A stretch of 64,000 nt of DNA from Micromonospora purpureochromogenes (GCF_900091515.1 NZ_LT607410.1:5580001-5644000); one strand, 5' to 3'. Counted from the stretch's first letter, positions 1 to 8,445 are shown. Translations and numbers: made by a program. The notes: generated from the sequence alone by a model not told the origin.

Positions 1-128
1 TGGGCGACGACCGAACCGGCGGCCTGACGGGCCAGCCGGCCGGTGGAGAAGGTGATCTCACGGGTGCCGAAGGACCCGTTGTCGATCACAGCGGTACGGG
101 ATTCGGTGCCGAGGTTGGTCTCGGTCAT
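1..128 (-). CDS. pnp: Polynucleotide phosphorylase, N-terminal fragment (runs off the window)
   Basis: Only the first 42 codons lie inside the window. The reading [18 protein letters not shown], followed by [17 protein letters not shown], is the characteristic start of actinobacterial polynucleotide phosphorylase (guanosine pentaphosphate synthetase), the first RNase PH-like domain of a 3'-to-5' phosphorolytic RNase. The ATG at 128 has an AAGGAG ribosome site at 141-146 on the minus strand, 12 nt upstream. It lies downstream of rpsO on the same strand, the usual rpsO-pnp order, separated by 221 bp with a strong hairpin just after rpsO. Function is assigned from the N-terminus and the neighbour; the remainder is not visible. 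Confidence 0.93.
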   Translation of the reverse strand, partial: MTETNLGTESRTAVIDNGSFGTREITFSTGRLARQAAGSVVA

Positions 129-314
129 GGTGCTGTCGTGCTCCTTCGCGTCGGGGGCCCACGACACGGGAGCTGCTCAGACGGCCGGTCTTCGATCGAA
201 GCGCCCGGGTGACCGGCGTGATGCCGGGGTGCCCGGAGGCCACTACCGGAGACCGGTACGCTGACCGGCTCCCTCTCGGGTGGTCGCGCGGCCCTGTTCT
301 TCAGTGGTACCGGA

Positions 315-345
315 ACGGGGGAGCGGCCGCAGGCCACTCCCCCGT
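315..345 (-). terminator. rpsO-pnp intercistronic hairpin
   Basis: A 14-bp stem (315-328 with 332-345) has a 3-nt loop and contains one G-U wobble in the minus-strand RNA. It begins 5 nt after the rpsO stop codon. No U-tract follows, as is usual for high-GC actinobacteria. It probably terminates or attenuates rpsO transcripts, or acts as a processing site for the rpsO-pnp message. Confidence 0.7.
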
Positions 346-349
346 CACG

Positions 350-619
350 TCACCGGCGCAGACCGAGTCGCTCGATGAGCGACCGGTAGCGGTTGATGTC
401 CTTCTTCTGGACGTAGTTGAGCAGCCGACGGCGCCGGCCGACCAGCAGCAGCAGCCCGCGGCGGCTGTGGTGGTCGTGCTTGTGCACCTTCAGGTGCTCG
501 GTCAGCTCGGCGATCCGCTTGGTGAGGACCGCGACCTGCACCTCCGGCGAACCGGTGTCGCCCTCGGCGGTCGCGTACTCCGCACGGATCGTGGCCTTGG
601 CTTCCTGGTCGAGCGCCAT
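350..619 (-). CDS. rpsO: 30S ribosomal protein S15
   Basis: An 89-residue protein, the normal S15 length. It shows the family signature [17 protein letters not shown], the [18 protein letters not shown] helix-turn region that binds 16S rRNA, and the C-terminal [18 protein letters not shown]15 binds the central domain of 16S rRNA early in 30S assembly. The ATG at 619 follows an AGGGAG ribosome site. A 193-bp leader separates it from ribF upstream, and pnp follows. Autoregulation of rpsO through its leader is known in other bacteria but was not demonstrated here. Confidence 0.98.
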   Translation of the reverse strand: MALDQEAKATIRAEYATAEGDTGSPEVQVAVLTKRIAELTEHLKVHKHDHHSRRGLLLLVGRRRRLLNYVQKKDINRYRSLIERLGLRR

Positions 620-752
620 GTTCTCCCTGTTTCGGTGGGTTGATCACTGGTGTCCGTCGAACCGGTCAGGAGACCGGAACGGACCGGTACCTCGCACCCG
701 CGGCGTCGTGCAGGCACGCGAGGCCCCACGTCGGTCAGCCGACGTCCCCGCC

Positions 753-786
753 AGACTACCAGTCCGGCCCGGTCCCATCCGGTCAA
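753..786 (-). promoter_or_regulatory. Candidate rpsO promoter
   Basis: In the ribF-rpsO gap the minus strand reads TGG-TAGTCT (753-761), an extended -10 of the TGnTAnnnT type. TTGACC lies further upstream (781-786) at a spacing of 22, longer than ideal. This is a prediction from sequence only. Confidence 0.3.
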
Positions 787-812
787 GGTCGGCAAAGCCG
801 CCCACGGCGCGC

Positions 813-1742
813 TCAGCCGACCGCCCGGCGGGTCCGCTCGACGTCCTCGGCGATCTGCGCCACGAGGGGCTCGATGGCGTCGTACCGGCGCTGCTCCCGC
901 AGGTGCGCGACGAAGTCCAGGGCCAGCCGCTCGCCGTACAGGTCGCCGGAGAAGTCCAGCGCGTACGCCTCCACCCGCCGCTCCCGGCCGGAGAAGGTCG
1001 GGTTGGTACCGATCGACACCGCCGCCGCCAGGGGCTCCCGCTGGCCCCGACGCACCAGCCGGGCGGCGTACACCCCGTCGGCGGGGACCGCCGCGTACCG
1101 GTGGCGGAGCAGGTTGGCGGTGGGGTAACCCAGCTCACGTCCGCGCTGGTCGCCCCGGACCACCACCCCCTCCAGCCGGTGCGGGCGGCCCAGCGCGGCG
1201 GCCGCGGCGGCCACGTCGCCCGCGTCGACGCAGGAGCGGATGTACGTCGAGGAGAAGACGGTGCCCGCCTCGGCCACCAGCGGCGCGCCCTCCACGCCGA
1301 AGCCGAAGGTGCGGCCGAGCCGGGTCAGCAGCGCCACGTCGCCGGCCGCCCGGTGCCCGAACCGGAAGTTGTCCCCCACCACCACCAGCGCGGCGTGCAG
1401 GTGCTCGACCAGGACGTCGTGCACGAACGCCTCCGCCGGCAGCCGGGAGAACTCCGGGGTGAAGGGCACCACGCAGAGCACGTCGACGCCGAGGTCCTCG
1501 ATCAGTTCCGCCTTGCGGGCCGGCTCGGTGAGCACGGCGGGGTGCGAGCCGGGGCGGACCACCTCCGCCGGGTGCGGGTCGAAGGTGACCACCACCGACT
1601 TCACGCCCAGCTCCCGGGCCCGGGCCACGGCGTGTCCGATGGTCGCCTGGTGCCCCTTGTGCACGCCGTCGAAGACGCCGATGGTGACGACCGAACGTCC
1701 CCAGCCACCGGGCGCCGCGTCGTACCCCCGCCACCGCTGCAT
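813..1742 (-). CDS. ribF: Bifunctional riboflavin kinase / FMN adenylyltransferase
   Basis: A 309-residue RibF that converts riboflavin to FMN and FMN to FAD. The N-terminal nucleotidyltransferase domain shows VTIGVFDGVHKGHQ (HxGH-like site), VVTFDPHP and STYIRSCVDAGDV. The C-terminal flavokinase domain shows RGRELGYPTANL, ADGVYAA, SIGTNPTF and EAYALDFSGDLYG. The ATG at 1742 was chosen over an upstream in-frame start because GGGGAGG lies about 8 nt before it. It is co-directional with and 75 bp after truB, a common actinobacterial pairing. The enzyme is cytoplasmic. Confidence 0.96.
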   Translation of the reverse strand: MQRWRGYDAAPGGWGRSVVTIGVFDGVHKGHQATIGHAVARARELGVKSVVVTFDPHPAEVVRPGSHPAVLTEPARKAELIEDLGVDVLCVVPFTPEFSRLPAEAFVHDVLVEHLHAALVVVGDNFRFGHRAAGDVALLTRLGRTFGFGVEGAPLVAEAGTVFSSTYIRSCVDAGDVAAAAAALGRPHRLEGVVVRGDQRGRELGYPTANLLRHRYAAVPADGVYAARLVRRGQREPLAAAVSIGTNPTFSGRERRVEAYALDFSGDLYGERLALDFVAHLREQRRYDAIEPLVAQIAEDVERTRRAVG

Positions 1743-1817
1743 GCCGTTCCTCCCCTGCTTCCCCGGCCTCGCCGGGCACCCGCGCCGGCCGCGCGACCGG
1801 CGCACCCGCCACCGCCG

Positions 1818-2702
1818 TCAGGCCGGGGCGAGCACGATCTCCGCGCGGGCCCGGCCGTCCCGCTCGCTGACGATAGCGATCAGGCCGCCGTCGGGACCGA
1901 AGACCGCGTACGGCCCGGCGATGCCGGCCGCGTCGAGCGGCCCGCCGTGGGAGAGCACCTTCGCCTCGTCCGCGCTGGCCTCCCGACGCGGGAAGAACCG
2001 GTCGGCCGCCGCGTCGAGCGGCAGGTTGACCACCTCGGGCGCACGCTGCTCCAACTCGTCGAGGGTGGCCGCCTCGGTCAACCGGAAGCCACCCACCGCG
2101 GTGCGCCGCAGCGCGGTGAGGTGCCCACCCACCCGCAGCGCCAGGCCCGCGTCCCGCGCGATGGCCCGGATGTACGTCCCGGACGAGCAGGTCACGTCGA
2201 TGTCCACGTCCAGCACGTCGGGAGCGTCCCGGCGGACGGCCAGCACGTCGAGGCGGGAGATGGTGACCCGCCGGGCGGGCAGCTCGACGCTCTCGCCCTC
2301 GCGTACCCGCTTGTAGGCCCGCTGCCCGTTGATCTTGATAGCGCTGACCGCGCTGGGCACCTGGTCGACCTCGCCGGCGAGCGCGGCGAACGCCGCCCGG
2401 ACCGCCTCGTCGGTGAGCTGGCCGGCCGGGGTGGTGGCGATCACGTCACCCTCGGCGTCGTCGGTGACGGTGGCCTGCCCGAGCCGCACCGTGGCGGTGT
2501 AGCTCTTGCCGGCGCCGATCACGTACGTCAACAGCCGGGTCGCCCGGCCCACCCCGATCACCAGCACGCCGGTGGCCATCGGGTCGAGCGTGCCACCGTG
2601 CCCCACCCGCCGGGTCTTCGCCAGCCGGCGGATGCGCGCCACCACGTCGTGCGACGTCATGCCGCCCGGCTTGTCCACCACGATCAGCCCGTCACCGCTC
2701 AC
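1818..2702 (-). CDS. truB: tRNA pseudouridine(55) synthase
   Basis: About 294 residues. It shows the TruB start GLIVVDKPGGMTSHDVV, the catalytic motif GHGGTLDPMATGVL (Asp is the nucleophile), and VSAIKINGQRAYKRVREGE. A PUA-like C-terminal segment follows. It makes pseudouridine 55 in the T-loop of tRNAs. The start is uncertain: GTG at 2702 gives a product beginning M-S-G-D-G, and TTG at 2711 is the alternative; neither has a strong ribosome site. It probably forms a transcription unit with ribF. Confidence 0.95.
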   Translation of the reverse strand: MSGDGLIVVDKPGGMTSHDVVARIRRLAKTRRVGHGGTLDPMATGVLVIGVGRATRLLTYVIGAGKSYTATVRLGQATVTDDAEGDVIATTPAGQLTDEAVRAAFAALAGEVDQVPSAVSAIKINGQRAYKRVREGESVELPARRVTISRLDVLAVRRDAPDVLDVDIDVTCSSGTYIRAIARDAGLALRVGGHLTALRRTAVGGFRLTEAATLDELEQRAPEVVNLPLDAAADRFFPRREASADEAKVLSHGGPLDAAGIAGPYAVFGPDGGLIAIVSERDGRARAEIVLAPA

Positions 2703-2791
2703 GACCGCCAAGCCTGCCAGACGGGGTCACCGGCGCCGTCACCGCACGGCACAATGCCCCTCGCGTCCCCACCACCGTCTCCGGAGTCCCG

Positions 2792-3088
2792 ATGAGCAAC
2801 CCGCCCTCCCACGAGCACCGCGCCCGGGTCGACCTGCCGGAGTGGATGCGCGACCCCGAGCCGCCCCGCCGCACCCCGGGCCGGCTGCTCTCCGAGCTGG
2901 TCGACCGGACACCCGTGCTGCGCGAGCTGCGGCGCGCGGTGTGGCGGTGGCGGGAGCACACCCGGTTCAGCGAGCGGCACCCGGTGCTCTCGGCGGTCGT
3001 GTCGTTCGTGTTCGTCGCGGCCGTCGCCACGGTGCTCGTCGCGGGCGCGGTCTACCTGTTCGGCAGGATGCGCGAGGGCACCCTCTGA
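2792..3088 (+). CDS. Small single-pass membrane protein of unknown function
   Basis: A 98-residue protein with a charged, Arg/Glu-rich N-terminal 65 residues (LPEWMRDPEPPRRTPGRLL) and one hydrophobic segment near residues 68-90 (VVSFVFVAAVATVLVAGAVYLF), ending in a short basic tail. It is probably a bitopic inner-membrane protein with a cytoplasmic N-terminus. The ATG at 2792 has CCGGAG five bases upstream. It is divergent from truB and convergent with the MATE gene. No domain was recognised. Confidence 0.7.
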   Translation: MSNPPSHEHRARVDLPEWMRDPEPPRRTPGRLLSELVDRTPVLRELRRAVWRWREHTRFSERHPVLSAVVSFVFVAAVATVLVAGAVYLFGRMREGTL

Positions 3089-3109
3089 GCCAGGGCACGT
3101 CGGTGGGCT

Positions 3110-3140
3110 CCGCCGGGCGTTCCCGCACCCGGCCCGGCGG
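3110..3140. terminator. Candidate bidirectional terminator hairpin
   Basis: An 8-bp GC stem, CCGCCGGG (3110-3117) with CCCGGCGG (3133-3140), lies between the converging genes ending at 3088 and 3143. The loop is long (15 nt), so the prediction is moderate. Confidence 0.4.
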
Positions 3141-3142
3141 CG

Positions 3143-4465
3143 TCAGCGGACCGCGCCGATCACCGCCCACCCGCCCGAGCGCAGCCGCAGCAGCAGTGCG
3201 ACCAGCCGGATCACGATGAACAGGGTCAGCCCGGCCCAGATCCCGCCGAGCCCCAGGTCGAGCCCGTGGGCGAGCCAGATCGCCGGCAGGAAGCCGCCGA
3301 GCGCCGCGACGATGGTCAGGTTGCGCAGGTAGCGCACGTCCCCGGCGCCGATGAGCACGCCGTCGAGGGCGAAGACCACGCCGGCCAGCGGCTGCATCGC
3401 CACGAACCAGGGCCAGGCCACCATGGCCTGCTCGCGTACCTGCGGATCGGAGCTGAACCAGGACGGGACCACGCCGGCCCCGGCGGCGATCAGCACCGCG
3501 AAGCCGACGCCGGCAACTCCGCCGAGCAGCGCGAACCGGCGGGCGAGGGCCCGCGCCCCGGCGGCGTCGCCGGCCCCGAGCGCGGCGCCGATCAGCGCCT
3601 GGGCCGCGATGGCGAGGGCGTCGAGCACCAGCGCGGTGAAGAACCACAGTTGCAGGGCGATCTGGTGGGCGCCGACGGCGGCGGCGCCGAACCGCGCGGC
3701 GACCGCCGTGGCGGAGAGGAAGCTGGCCTGGAACGCGACGCCCCGGACCAGCAGGTCGCGGCTGAGCGCCAGCTGCTGCCGGATCAGCCGGGGCCGGGGC
3801 CGCAGGGAGACCCGCTCGCGGACCAGCGCCGCGGCGAAGAGCGCGCCGGAGACCGTCTGCGCGACGGCGTTGGCCACCGCCGAGCCGGCCAGCCCGAGCC
3901 CGGCCGGGTACACCAGCAGCGGGCAGAGCAGCGCGGAGAGCAGGTTGGGCGCGAGCACGAAGACCAGCGGGCGGCGGGTGTCCTGGATGCCGCGCAACCA
4001 GCCGTTGCCGGCGGCGGCGAGGAGCAGCCCGGGCGCGCCGAGCGCCGCGATCCGCAGCCACTGCGCGGCCGCGCCGGCCACGTCGTCCCCACCCCCGGCG
4101 AGGGTACGCGCCAGCGCCCCGCCGCCGAGCTGCATGGCGAGCGCGACGAGCACGCCCACCCCGAGGGCGAGCCAGGACGCCTGCACGCCCTCGGCCACCG
4201 CCGCCGCCCGGTCGCCGGAGCCGAACCGACGGGCCGCCCGCCCGGTGATCCCGTACGCGAGCACGGTGCCCAGCCAGGCGGTGAGGGTCATCACGGTGCC
4301 GCCGACGGCCAGCGCGGCGAGCGGCACCCGGCCGAGGTGCCCGACCACCGCCGTGTCGACCAGCACGTAGAGCGGTTCGGCGGCGAGCACCACCAGCGCG
4401 GGCAGGGCGAGGGCGGCGATCCGGCGCGGCGGCGCGATCGCGGCGGCGGTGGCGGTCTGACTCAT
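3143..4465 (-). CDS. MATE family efflux transporter (DinF-like)
   Basis: A 440-residue polytopic membrane protein with about 12 hydrophobic segments. The MATE signature lies near the start (ALPALVVLAAEPLYVLVDTAVVGHLG) and the family's second-half repeat is present (GVAFQASFLSATAVAARFGAAAVGAHQIALQLW). The DinF subgroup exports cationic drugs or other organic compounds using an H+ or Na+ gradient; the substrate here is unknown. The ATG at 4465 was preferred to a GTG at 4483 because AGGATCGG precedes it. Residue composition is Ala/Gly/Leu rich. It is a known neighbour of truB/ribF in this group of actinobacteria. Confidence 0.9.
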   Translation of the reverse strand: MSQTATAAAIAPPRRIAALALPALVVLAAEPLYVLVDTAVVGHLGRVPLAALAVGGTVMTLTAWLGTVLAYGITGRAARRFGSGDRAAAVAEGVQASWLALGVGVLVALAMQLGGGALARTLAGGGDDVAGAAAQWLRIAALGAPGLLLAAAGNGWLRGIQDTRRPLVFVLAPNLLSALLCPLLVYPAGLGLAGSAVANAVAQTVSGALFAAALVRERVSLRPRPRLIRQQLALSRDLLVRGVAFQASFLSATAVAARFGAAAVGAHQIALQLWFFTALVLDALAIAAQALIGAALGAGDAAGARALARRFALLGGVAGVGFAVLIAAGAGVVPSWFSSDPQVREQAMVAWPWFVAMQPLAGVVFALDGVLIGAGDVRYLRNLTIVAALGGFLPAIWLAHGLDLGLGGIWAGLTLFIVIRLVALLLRLRSGGWAVIGAVR

Positions 4466-4550
4466 CGCCGCCGATCCTGGCACGGCAGAGGTAAGGATCG
4501 CAAGACCTGTCAGCGCTTACGCCAAGGCGCCAGGCAACCCACCCCAGATA

Positions 4551-4594
4551 CGGCGTGTCGAGGTGTCCACGCTCCGGAAGACCGCGACACGCCG
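4551..4594. repeat. Dispersed 44-bp hairpin element, copy 1
   Basis: CGGCGTGTCG...CGACACGCCG arms enclose an inner part with partial pairing (GGTGTCC / GGAAGACC). A second element of the same 44-bp length lies at 63887-63930, with 34 of 44 positions identical and identical outer arms. It is intergenic, between the MATE and P-loop genes. Confidence 0.75.
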
Positions 4595-4659
4595 GCTTCC
4601 CTGTCGATCAGCGGACCGGAGTCGGCCCGCCGGCGGACGGCTGGAAGGGCGCGGGTGGT

Positions 4660-5172
4660 TCAGCGGGAGGGGAGGGCGTCGAGCCAGCGGCGGACCTGGC
4701 GGCGGGTGCGCAGCCGGACCACCGGCAAGTCCGGTGCGTGGGCGGCGACGGCGGCGAACACCCGGGGCCGGGAGCGGCCGGGATAACGCCAGACGTAGCG
4801 CAGGAAGCCCAGGTCGAGCCGTTCGGGGCAGCCGGCCGGCAGGTCGGGGCGGTCGGCGGCGCGGCGGTCCCAGCGGCGGCGCACGACCCGGGCGAGGCAG
4901 AGCGGCCAGGGCAGGTCGACCAGCACCAGCAGGTCGGCGCGGGGCAGGCGGAGATCGAGGGTGCTGCCGTAGTTGCCGTCCATCACCCAGCGCTCGCCGG
5001 CCGCGAGCGCGGCGACCTGGGCGTGGAAGGCCGCGTCGTCGGCGGGGATCCAGCCGGGTCGCCAGTAGTGCCGGTCGAGGTGGATCAGCGGCAGGTCGAG
5101 CCGGCGGGCGGCCGCGCGGGCGAGGGTGCTCTTGCCGGCCCCCGAACTGCCGACGATCAGGATGCGACGCAC
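4660..5172 (-). CDS. P-loop NTPase of the adenylate-kinase-like (topology modulation/FlaR) group
   Basis: A 170-residue protein with Walker A close to the N-terminus (ILIVGSSGAGKSTLARA), then DLPLIHLDRHYWRPGW, a VMDGNYGSTLDLRLPRADL segment and DLPWPLCLARVVRRR, typical of small AdK-like kinases. The substrate is not known. The GTG at 5172 was chosen because the P-loop then starts at the usual place. It also has a -10-like TACCGT exactly 6 nt upstream, suggesting a leaderless mRNA. A longer upstream open frame adds only Arg/Pro-rich sequence and is not supported. Confidence 0.85.
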   Translation of the reverse strand: MRRILIVGSSGAGKSTLARAAARRLDLPLIHLDRHYWRPGWIPADDAAFHAQVAALAAGERWVMDGNYGSTLDLRLPRADLLVLVDLPWPLCLARVVRRRWDRRAADRPDLPAGCPERLDLGFLRYVWRYPGRSRPRVFAAVAAHAPDLPVVRLRTRRQVRRWLDALPSR

Positions 5173-5394
5173 CGGGCGACGGTACCGGTCAGGGGTCGGA
5201 CGGCGCGGACCCCGACCGCTCGGATGCGGGCGGCTCCGGGCGTCGCCGCGCTGCGGGCGATCGGGCACGGCCGGGCGAGTCGGGCGGTAGCGGCAGGACG
5301 GCCAGGTTGGTGGCGCCGGGCCGGAGAACAGGACCGAGAGGCGGTGACGTCGGCGACGCGGGACGTCGGCGGCGTCACCGCCGGTCGGGCTGCG

Positions 5395-5484
5395 TCACTG
5401 ACGGGTGTCCATCGAAGTCTGCAGGGCGCGCCGCATCTGCTCGCGCGCCTCGTCGGTGGCCTCGGGCTTGGGCTTGGTCGCCAT
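5395..5484 (-). CDS. Small ORF encoding a 29-residue charged peptide
   Basis: ATG at 5484 with AGGGA 9-10 nt upstream opens a 30-codon frame, starting MATKPKPEATDEAREQMRRA and ending with the residues LQTSMDTRQ. The composition is hydrophilic and probably helical from residue 9 on, with no signal or membrane segment. Good ribosome site and typical high-GC codon choice favour a real gene, but no family was recognised and size alone makes this uncertain. It stands alone in the 580-bp gap between the P-loop gene and the membrane pair. Confidence 0.5.
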   Translation of the reverse strand: MATKPKPEATDEAREQMRRALQTSMDTRQ

Positions 5485-5755
5485 GGGAGTTCCCTTCCAG
5501 GGTGCGGACCACCGGGGACGGCGGCCCTACGGGCGGTTCTGCTGAGCGCCCGACGACGGTCCGGGATCACCGGAGCGGCTCGCCTGGCAGCGTGAGCCCG
5601 GGTCGGTCTGACCCTGGAGGGAGGCGGCGCCGGGTGTGGCACCACCGCCCGCGACCTGCGTCGCGACGCGGCGCCCGGTCGTTTCCCAAATTAACGTTCA
5701 GTTCCACATGCTGCCCACAGTTCCCGCCATTCGGACGAGATGGCGGCCGACGCGC

Positions 5756-5968
5756 TCACCGGGCCAGGAAGTGCCAGCCGAGCCACCACCAGAATCCGAA
5801 CACCCCGATCCGGCCCACCGGGACCGGCCCGACCTCGTAGCGCATCACGTACGCGCAGACGTCGCCGAGCGACGGCACCCGGGAGCCCGGGCGGCGGGAG
5901 GACCACTCGACGGCGGCGAAGAGCAGCAGGGCGGTCAGGAAGCCGGTGACGGCCAGCGTGCGCATCAT
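5756..5968 (-). CDS. Small membrane protein, unknown function
   Basis: A 70-residue protein with an N-terminal hydrophobic helix (residues 3-20, TLAVTGFLTALLLFAAV) and a second near the C-terminus (GRIGVFGFWWWLGWHFL). The segment between them contains SRVPSLGDVCAYVMRYEVG. Two adjacent ATG codons (5968 and 5965) are available. The first overlaps the stop of the upstream 135-residue gene (ATGA type), so the two are translationally coupled. The function is unknown. Confidence 0.7.
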   Translation of the reverse strand: MMRTLAVTGFLTALLLFAAVEWSSRRPGSRVPSLGDVCAYVMRYEVGPVPVGRIGVFGFWWWLGWHFLAR

Positions 5969-6372
5969 CGCCGAACCAGCCCCCAGAACGCGGCCAGCCA
6001 GCCGAACCAGGCGGCGGAGCGGACCAGTTCGTCGGTGAGCAGCGGGTCCGCGAGCCGGGAGAAGGTGGGGAACTCGTTACCGACCGACAGCACGAACGTG
6101 GCGGCCTCGAGGACGCCGAAGACGGCCGCCGGCAGCACCCACCAGAGCGCGCCCCGCCCGAGCCGGTGCGGCGCCGGCCGGCGGGGCACCCGGTTGCCCA
6201 GACCGAGCCAGATCAGCGCGCCGCCGGTGCCCAGGGTCCACAGGTTGGCCTGGGTCGAGAAGGACGGCAGCTGGCCACCGACCAGGGAGAGGCAGGCCAG
6301 CACCGGCACCGTGACCACCGGACGGTCCCAGGCGCGCGGCAGGTCGACGGTGAGCTCGGGGGGCTGCTCCAT
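5965..6372 (-). CDS. Multipass membrane protein, unknown function
   Basis: A 135-residue protein with about four hydrophobic segments (VVTVPVLACLSLVGG; LWTLGTGGALIWLGLG; ALWWVLPAAVFGVLEAATFVL; SAAWFGWLAAFWGLV). CGGAGG abuts the ATG at 6372. It is coupled to the 70-residue gene downstream. The pair lies behind nrnA after a short hairpin. No family was recognised. Confidence 0.7.
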   Translation of the reverse strand: MEQPPELTVDLPRAWDRPVVTVPVLACLSLVGGQLPSFSTQANLWTLGTGGALIWLGLGNRVPRRPAPHRLGRGALWWVLPAAVFGVLEAATFVLSVGNEFPTFSRLADPLLTDELVRSAAWFGWLAAFWGLVRR

Positions 6373-6385
6373 CCTCCGATTCTCC

Positions 6386-6404
6386 CCGCGCTCACACAGC
6401 GCGG
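6386..6404 (-). terminator. Small hairpin between nrnA and the membrane pair
   Basis: A 7-bp stem, CCGCGCT/AGCGCGG, has a 5-nt loop. It lies 32 nt after the nrnA stop and 14 nt before the next start codon. It may terminate nrnA transcripts or structure the next leader. Confidence 0.4.
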
Positions 6405-6435
6405 AAAGACCAACACACTTCGGGGCGCGCGGAGG

Positions 6436-7497
6436 TCAGCGGGCGATCAGCGCGCCGTCCAGCTCGGCCCGGATGGAGCGCACCACGTCCTCGGCGCTAC
6501 CCGCCCCGGTGAACCCGGCGGCGAACCGGTGGCCGCCACCGCCCAGCGCCACCGCCACGGCGCTCACGTCCACCGCGCCCTTGCTGCGCATCGACACGGC
6601 CCACTCGGCCGGGCCGACCTGCTTGAGCACGCAGGCCACGTCGGCCTCGGCGGTGCACCGCACGGAGTCGATCAGCGCCTCCAGCACGTACGGGCGCTGG
6701 TCGTGCCGGGCCAGGTCGTCCTGGGTCGCGTACGTCCAGACCAGTCCGTTGCCGGCGGCGGCCGCGGGCTCCAGGCGGGCCCGGCCCAGCACCTCGCCGA
6801 AGAGCCGGACGGCGCCGAACGGCCGGGTGTCGAAGACCTGGCGGGAGATGTCCCCCGGGCGGATGCCGGTGGCCAGCAGCCGGGCCGCGAACTGGTGCAC
6901 GGCGGGGGTGGTGGCCTCGAACCGGAACGACCCGGTGTCGGTGGTCAGCGCGACATAGAGGCACTGGGCGATCTCCGCGTCCAGTGGCACGTCGAGCCGG
7001 GTGAGCAGCTCGTCGACGACGACCGAGGTGGCCGCGGCCGCCGGGTCGACCAGGTGCACCCGGCCGAACCGGGTGTTGGAGGCGTGGTGGTCGAGGACCA
7101 GCGCGTCGCCGGCGGTGTCGAGACGGTCGACCAGCTCACCCAGCCGGGACTCGCTCGCCGCGTCGAAGCAGACCACCAGGTCCGGATCCGGGTACGCCTT
7201 GGTCGACGGCACCAGCAGGTCGAGCCCCGGCAGCCAGCGGAACGGCTCGGGCACCTCGGGTGGCCCGGGGAAGGTCGCCTGGAGGTGCCGTACGCCGAGC
7301 CGGCGCAGCCCGAGCCCGAAGCCGAGCATGCTGCCCAGCGCGTCGCCGTCCGGGTTGACGTGACAGATCAGCAGCACCCGGGCGTCGGCCGGCAGCCGGC
7401 GTACCGCCGTGACGGCGGCGGCCCAGTCGGACTCGTCCGGGCCGGTGCGGGCCGGCCCGGTGAGCAGATCGCCGGCCGCGCCCGGGGTGCCGCTCAC
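6436..7497 (-). CDS. nrnA: DHH/DHHA1 phosphoesterase (NrnA-type oligoribonuclease / pAp phosphatase)
   Basis: A 353-residue protein. The DHH domain motifs are ICHVNPDGDALGSMLG (motif I), VVCFDAASE (II), LVLDHHASNTRFG (III, the DHH) and ALTTDTGSFRFEATTP (IV). The DHHA1 domain ends with SMRSKGAVDVSAVA and LGGGGHRFAAGF. Known family enzymes degrade nanoRNAs and/or pAp with Mn2+. The GTG at 7497 overlaps the rbfA stop (GTGA), so it is translated from the infB-rbfA message. This location next to rbfA is conserved in many Gram-positive bacteria. Confidence 0.93.
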   Translation of the reverse strand: MSGTPGAAGDLLTGPARTGPDESDWAAAVTAVRRLPADARVLLICHVNPDGDALGSMLGFGLGLRRLGVRHLQATFPGPPEVPEPFRWLPGLDLLVPSTKAYPDPDLVVCFDAASESRLGELVDRLDTAGDALVLDHHASNTRFGRVHLVDPAAAATSVVVDELLTRLDVPLDAEIAQCLYVALTTDTGSFRFEATTPAVHQFAARLLATGIRPGDISRQVFDTRPFGAVRLFGEVLGRARLEPAAAAGNGLVWTYATQDDLARHDQRPYVLEALIDSVRCTAEADVACVLKQVGPAEWAVSMRSKGAVDVSAVAVALGGGGHRFAAGFTGAGSAEDVVRSIRAELDGALIAR

Positions 7498-7979
7498 CGC
7501 CGATCCGTGGCCGACGGGGTGCCCTCGTCGTTCTGGTCGCCCTCGGCGTCCTCGTCTTCGTCCTCGTCGAGCCGGTACGGCTGGGCCTCGCCCGCGTACT
7601 TGGCCTGGGCCGCCAGCCGCTGCACCTCGGCGTCGGACTGGCGGGCCGCGGCGAGCAGGTCGTCGATGTGCTTGACCTGGTCCTGCACGTCGTCGAGGAC
7701 GAAGGTCAGGGTCGGCGAGTGGCGCAGCCCGAGGGCCTTGCCGACTGTGCTGCGCAGCATGCCCTTGGCGCTCTCCAGGGCGGCGGCGGTGCTGGCCTGG
7801 GCGGCCGAGTCACCGAGCACCGTGTAGAAGACGGTGGCGTCACGCAGGTCGGCGGTGATCCGGGCGTCGGTGATGGTGATCATCCCGAGCCGGGGGTCCT
7901 TGATCTGGCTCCGCACCACCGACGCGACCAGTTCGCGAATGCGCTCCGCGTGCCGGCGTACCTTGGCCGGATCCGTCAT
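7494..7979 (-). CDS. rbfA: 30S ribosome-binding factor A
   Basis: A 161-residue RbfA with the KH-like core: RIRELVASVVRSQIKDPRLGMITITDARIT, then DLRDATVFYTVLGD and SPTLTFVLDD. The C-terminal 35 residues are an acidic tail (LDEDEDEDAEGD). It assists maturation of 16S rRNA 5' end in the 30S subunit and in cold adaptation. The ATG at 7979 has GGAGG eight nt upstream; a GTG at 7988 is less likely. Its stop overlaps the nrnA start. Confidence 0.95.
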   Translation of the reverse strand: MTDPAKVRRHAERIRELVASVVRSQIKDPRLGMITITDARITADLRDATVFYTVLGDSAAQASTAAALESAKGMLRSTVGKALGLRHSPTLTFVLDDVQDQVKHIDDLLAAARQSDAEVQRLAAQAKYAGEAQPYRLDEDEDEDAEGDQNDEGTPSATDRR

Positions 7980-8121
7980 GTCCCCCACCTCCAGGGCGTG
8001 CTGCTCCCGGCCGGCACGACGGCGCAGGGCACCGCCGGGACCGACCGCCCAACATGTCGAACACTACCCGCGCGGCCGGGCCGGTCGCGCGGCACCGGCG
8101 GTGGCGACGGCCACCCCGGCG

Positions 8122-8415
8122 TCAGTCGTCCTCGCCGTGCAATCGGCGGCGCACCGACAGCAGTTCGGCCTCGGGGCGCCCGGCCACCAGGCGCTCACAG
8201 GAGTCGAGCACCTCGCGCACGTGGGCCGCCTCGGCGGCCACCACGGCCACGCCGATCTCGGCCCGGCCGTGCAGGTCCAGCGCGCCCACCTCGGCTGCCG
8301 ACACCTCGAATCGGCGCAGCGCCGCCACGATGGGGCGTACATATGATCTCTTGGCCTTGAGCGACCGTGAGTCGCCCGGCAGCAGCAGGTCGAAGACCGC
8401 GGTTCCCGTGTACAT
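8122..8415 (-). CDS. DUF503 (YlxP-like) protein
   Basis: A 97-residue protein beginning MYTGTAVFDLLLPGDSRSLK, then KAKRSYVRPIVAALRRFEVSAAEVG and a GRAEIGVAVVAAE strand. This matches the ferredoxin-like DUF503 family found between infB and rbfA in Gram-positive bacteria (YlxP in Bacillus), thought to relate to ribosome assembly; its biochemical role is not settled. The ATG at 8415 has CCGGAG upstream. It is separated from infB by a 19-bp perfect hairpin, so it may have its own promoter or lower expression. Confidence 0.88.
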   Translation of the reverse strand: MYTGTAVFDLLLPGDSRSLKAKRSYVRPIVAALRRFEVSAAEVGALDLHGRAEIGVAVVAAEAAHVREVLDSCERLVAGRPEAELLSVRRRLHGEDD

Positions 8416-8445
8416 CGCTCCGGACGATACGGACATCCCCGGACA

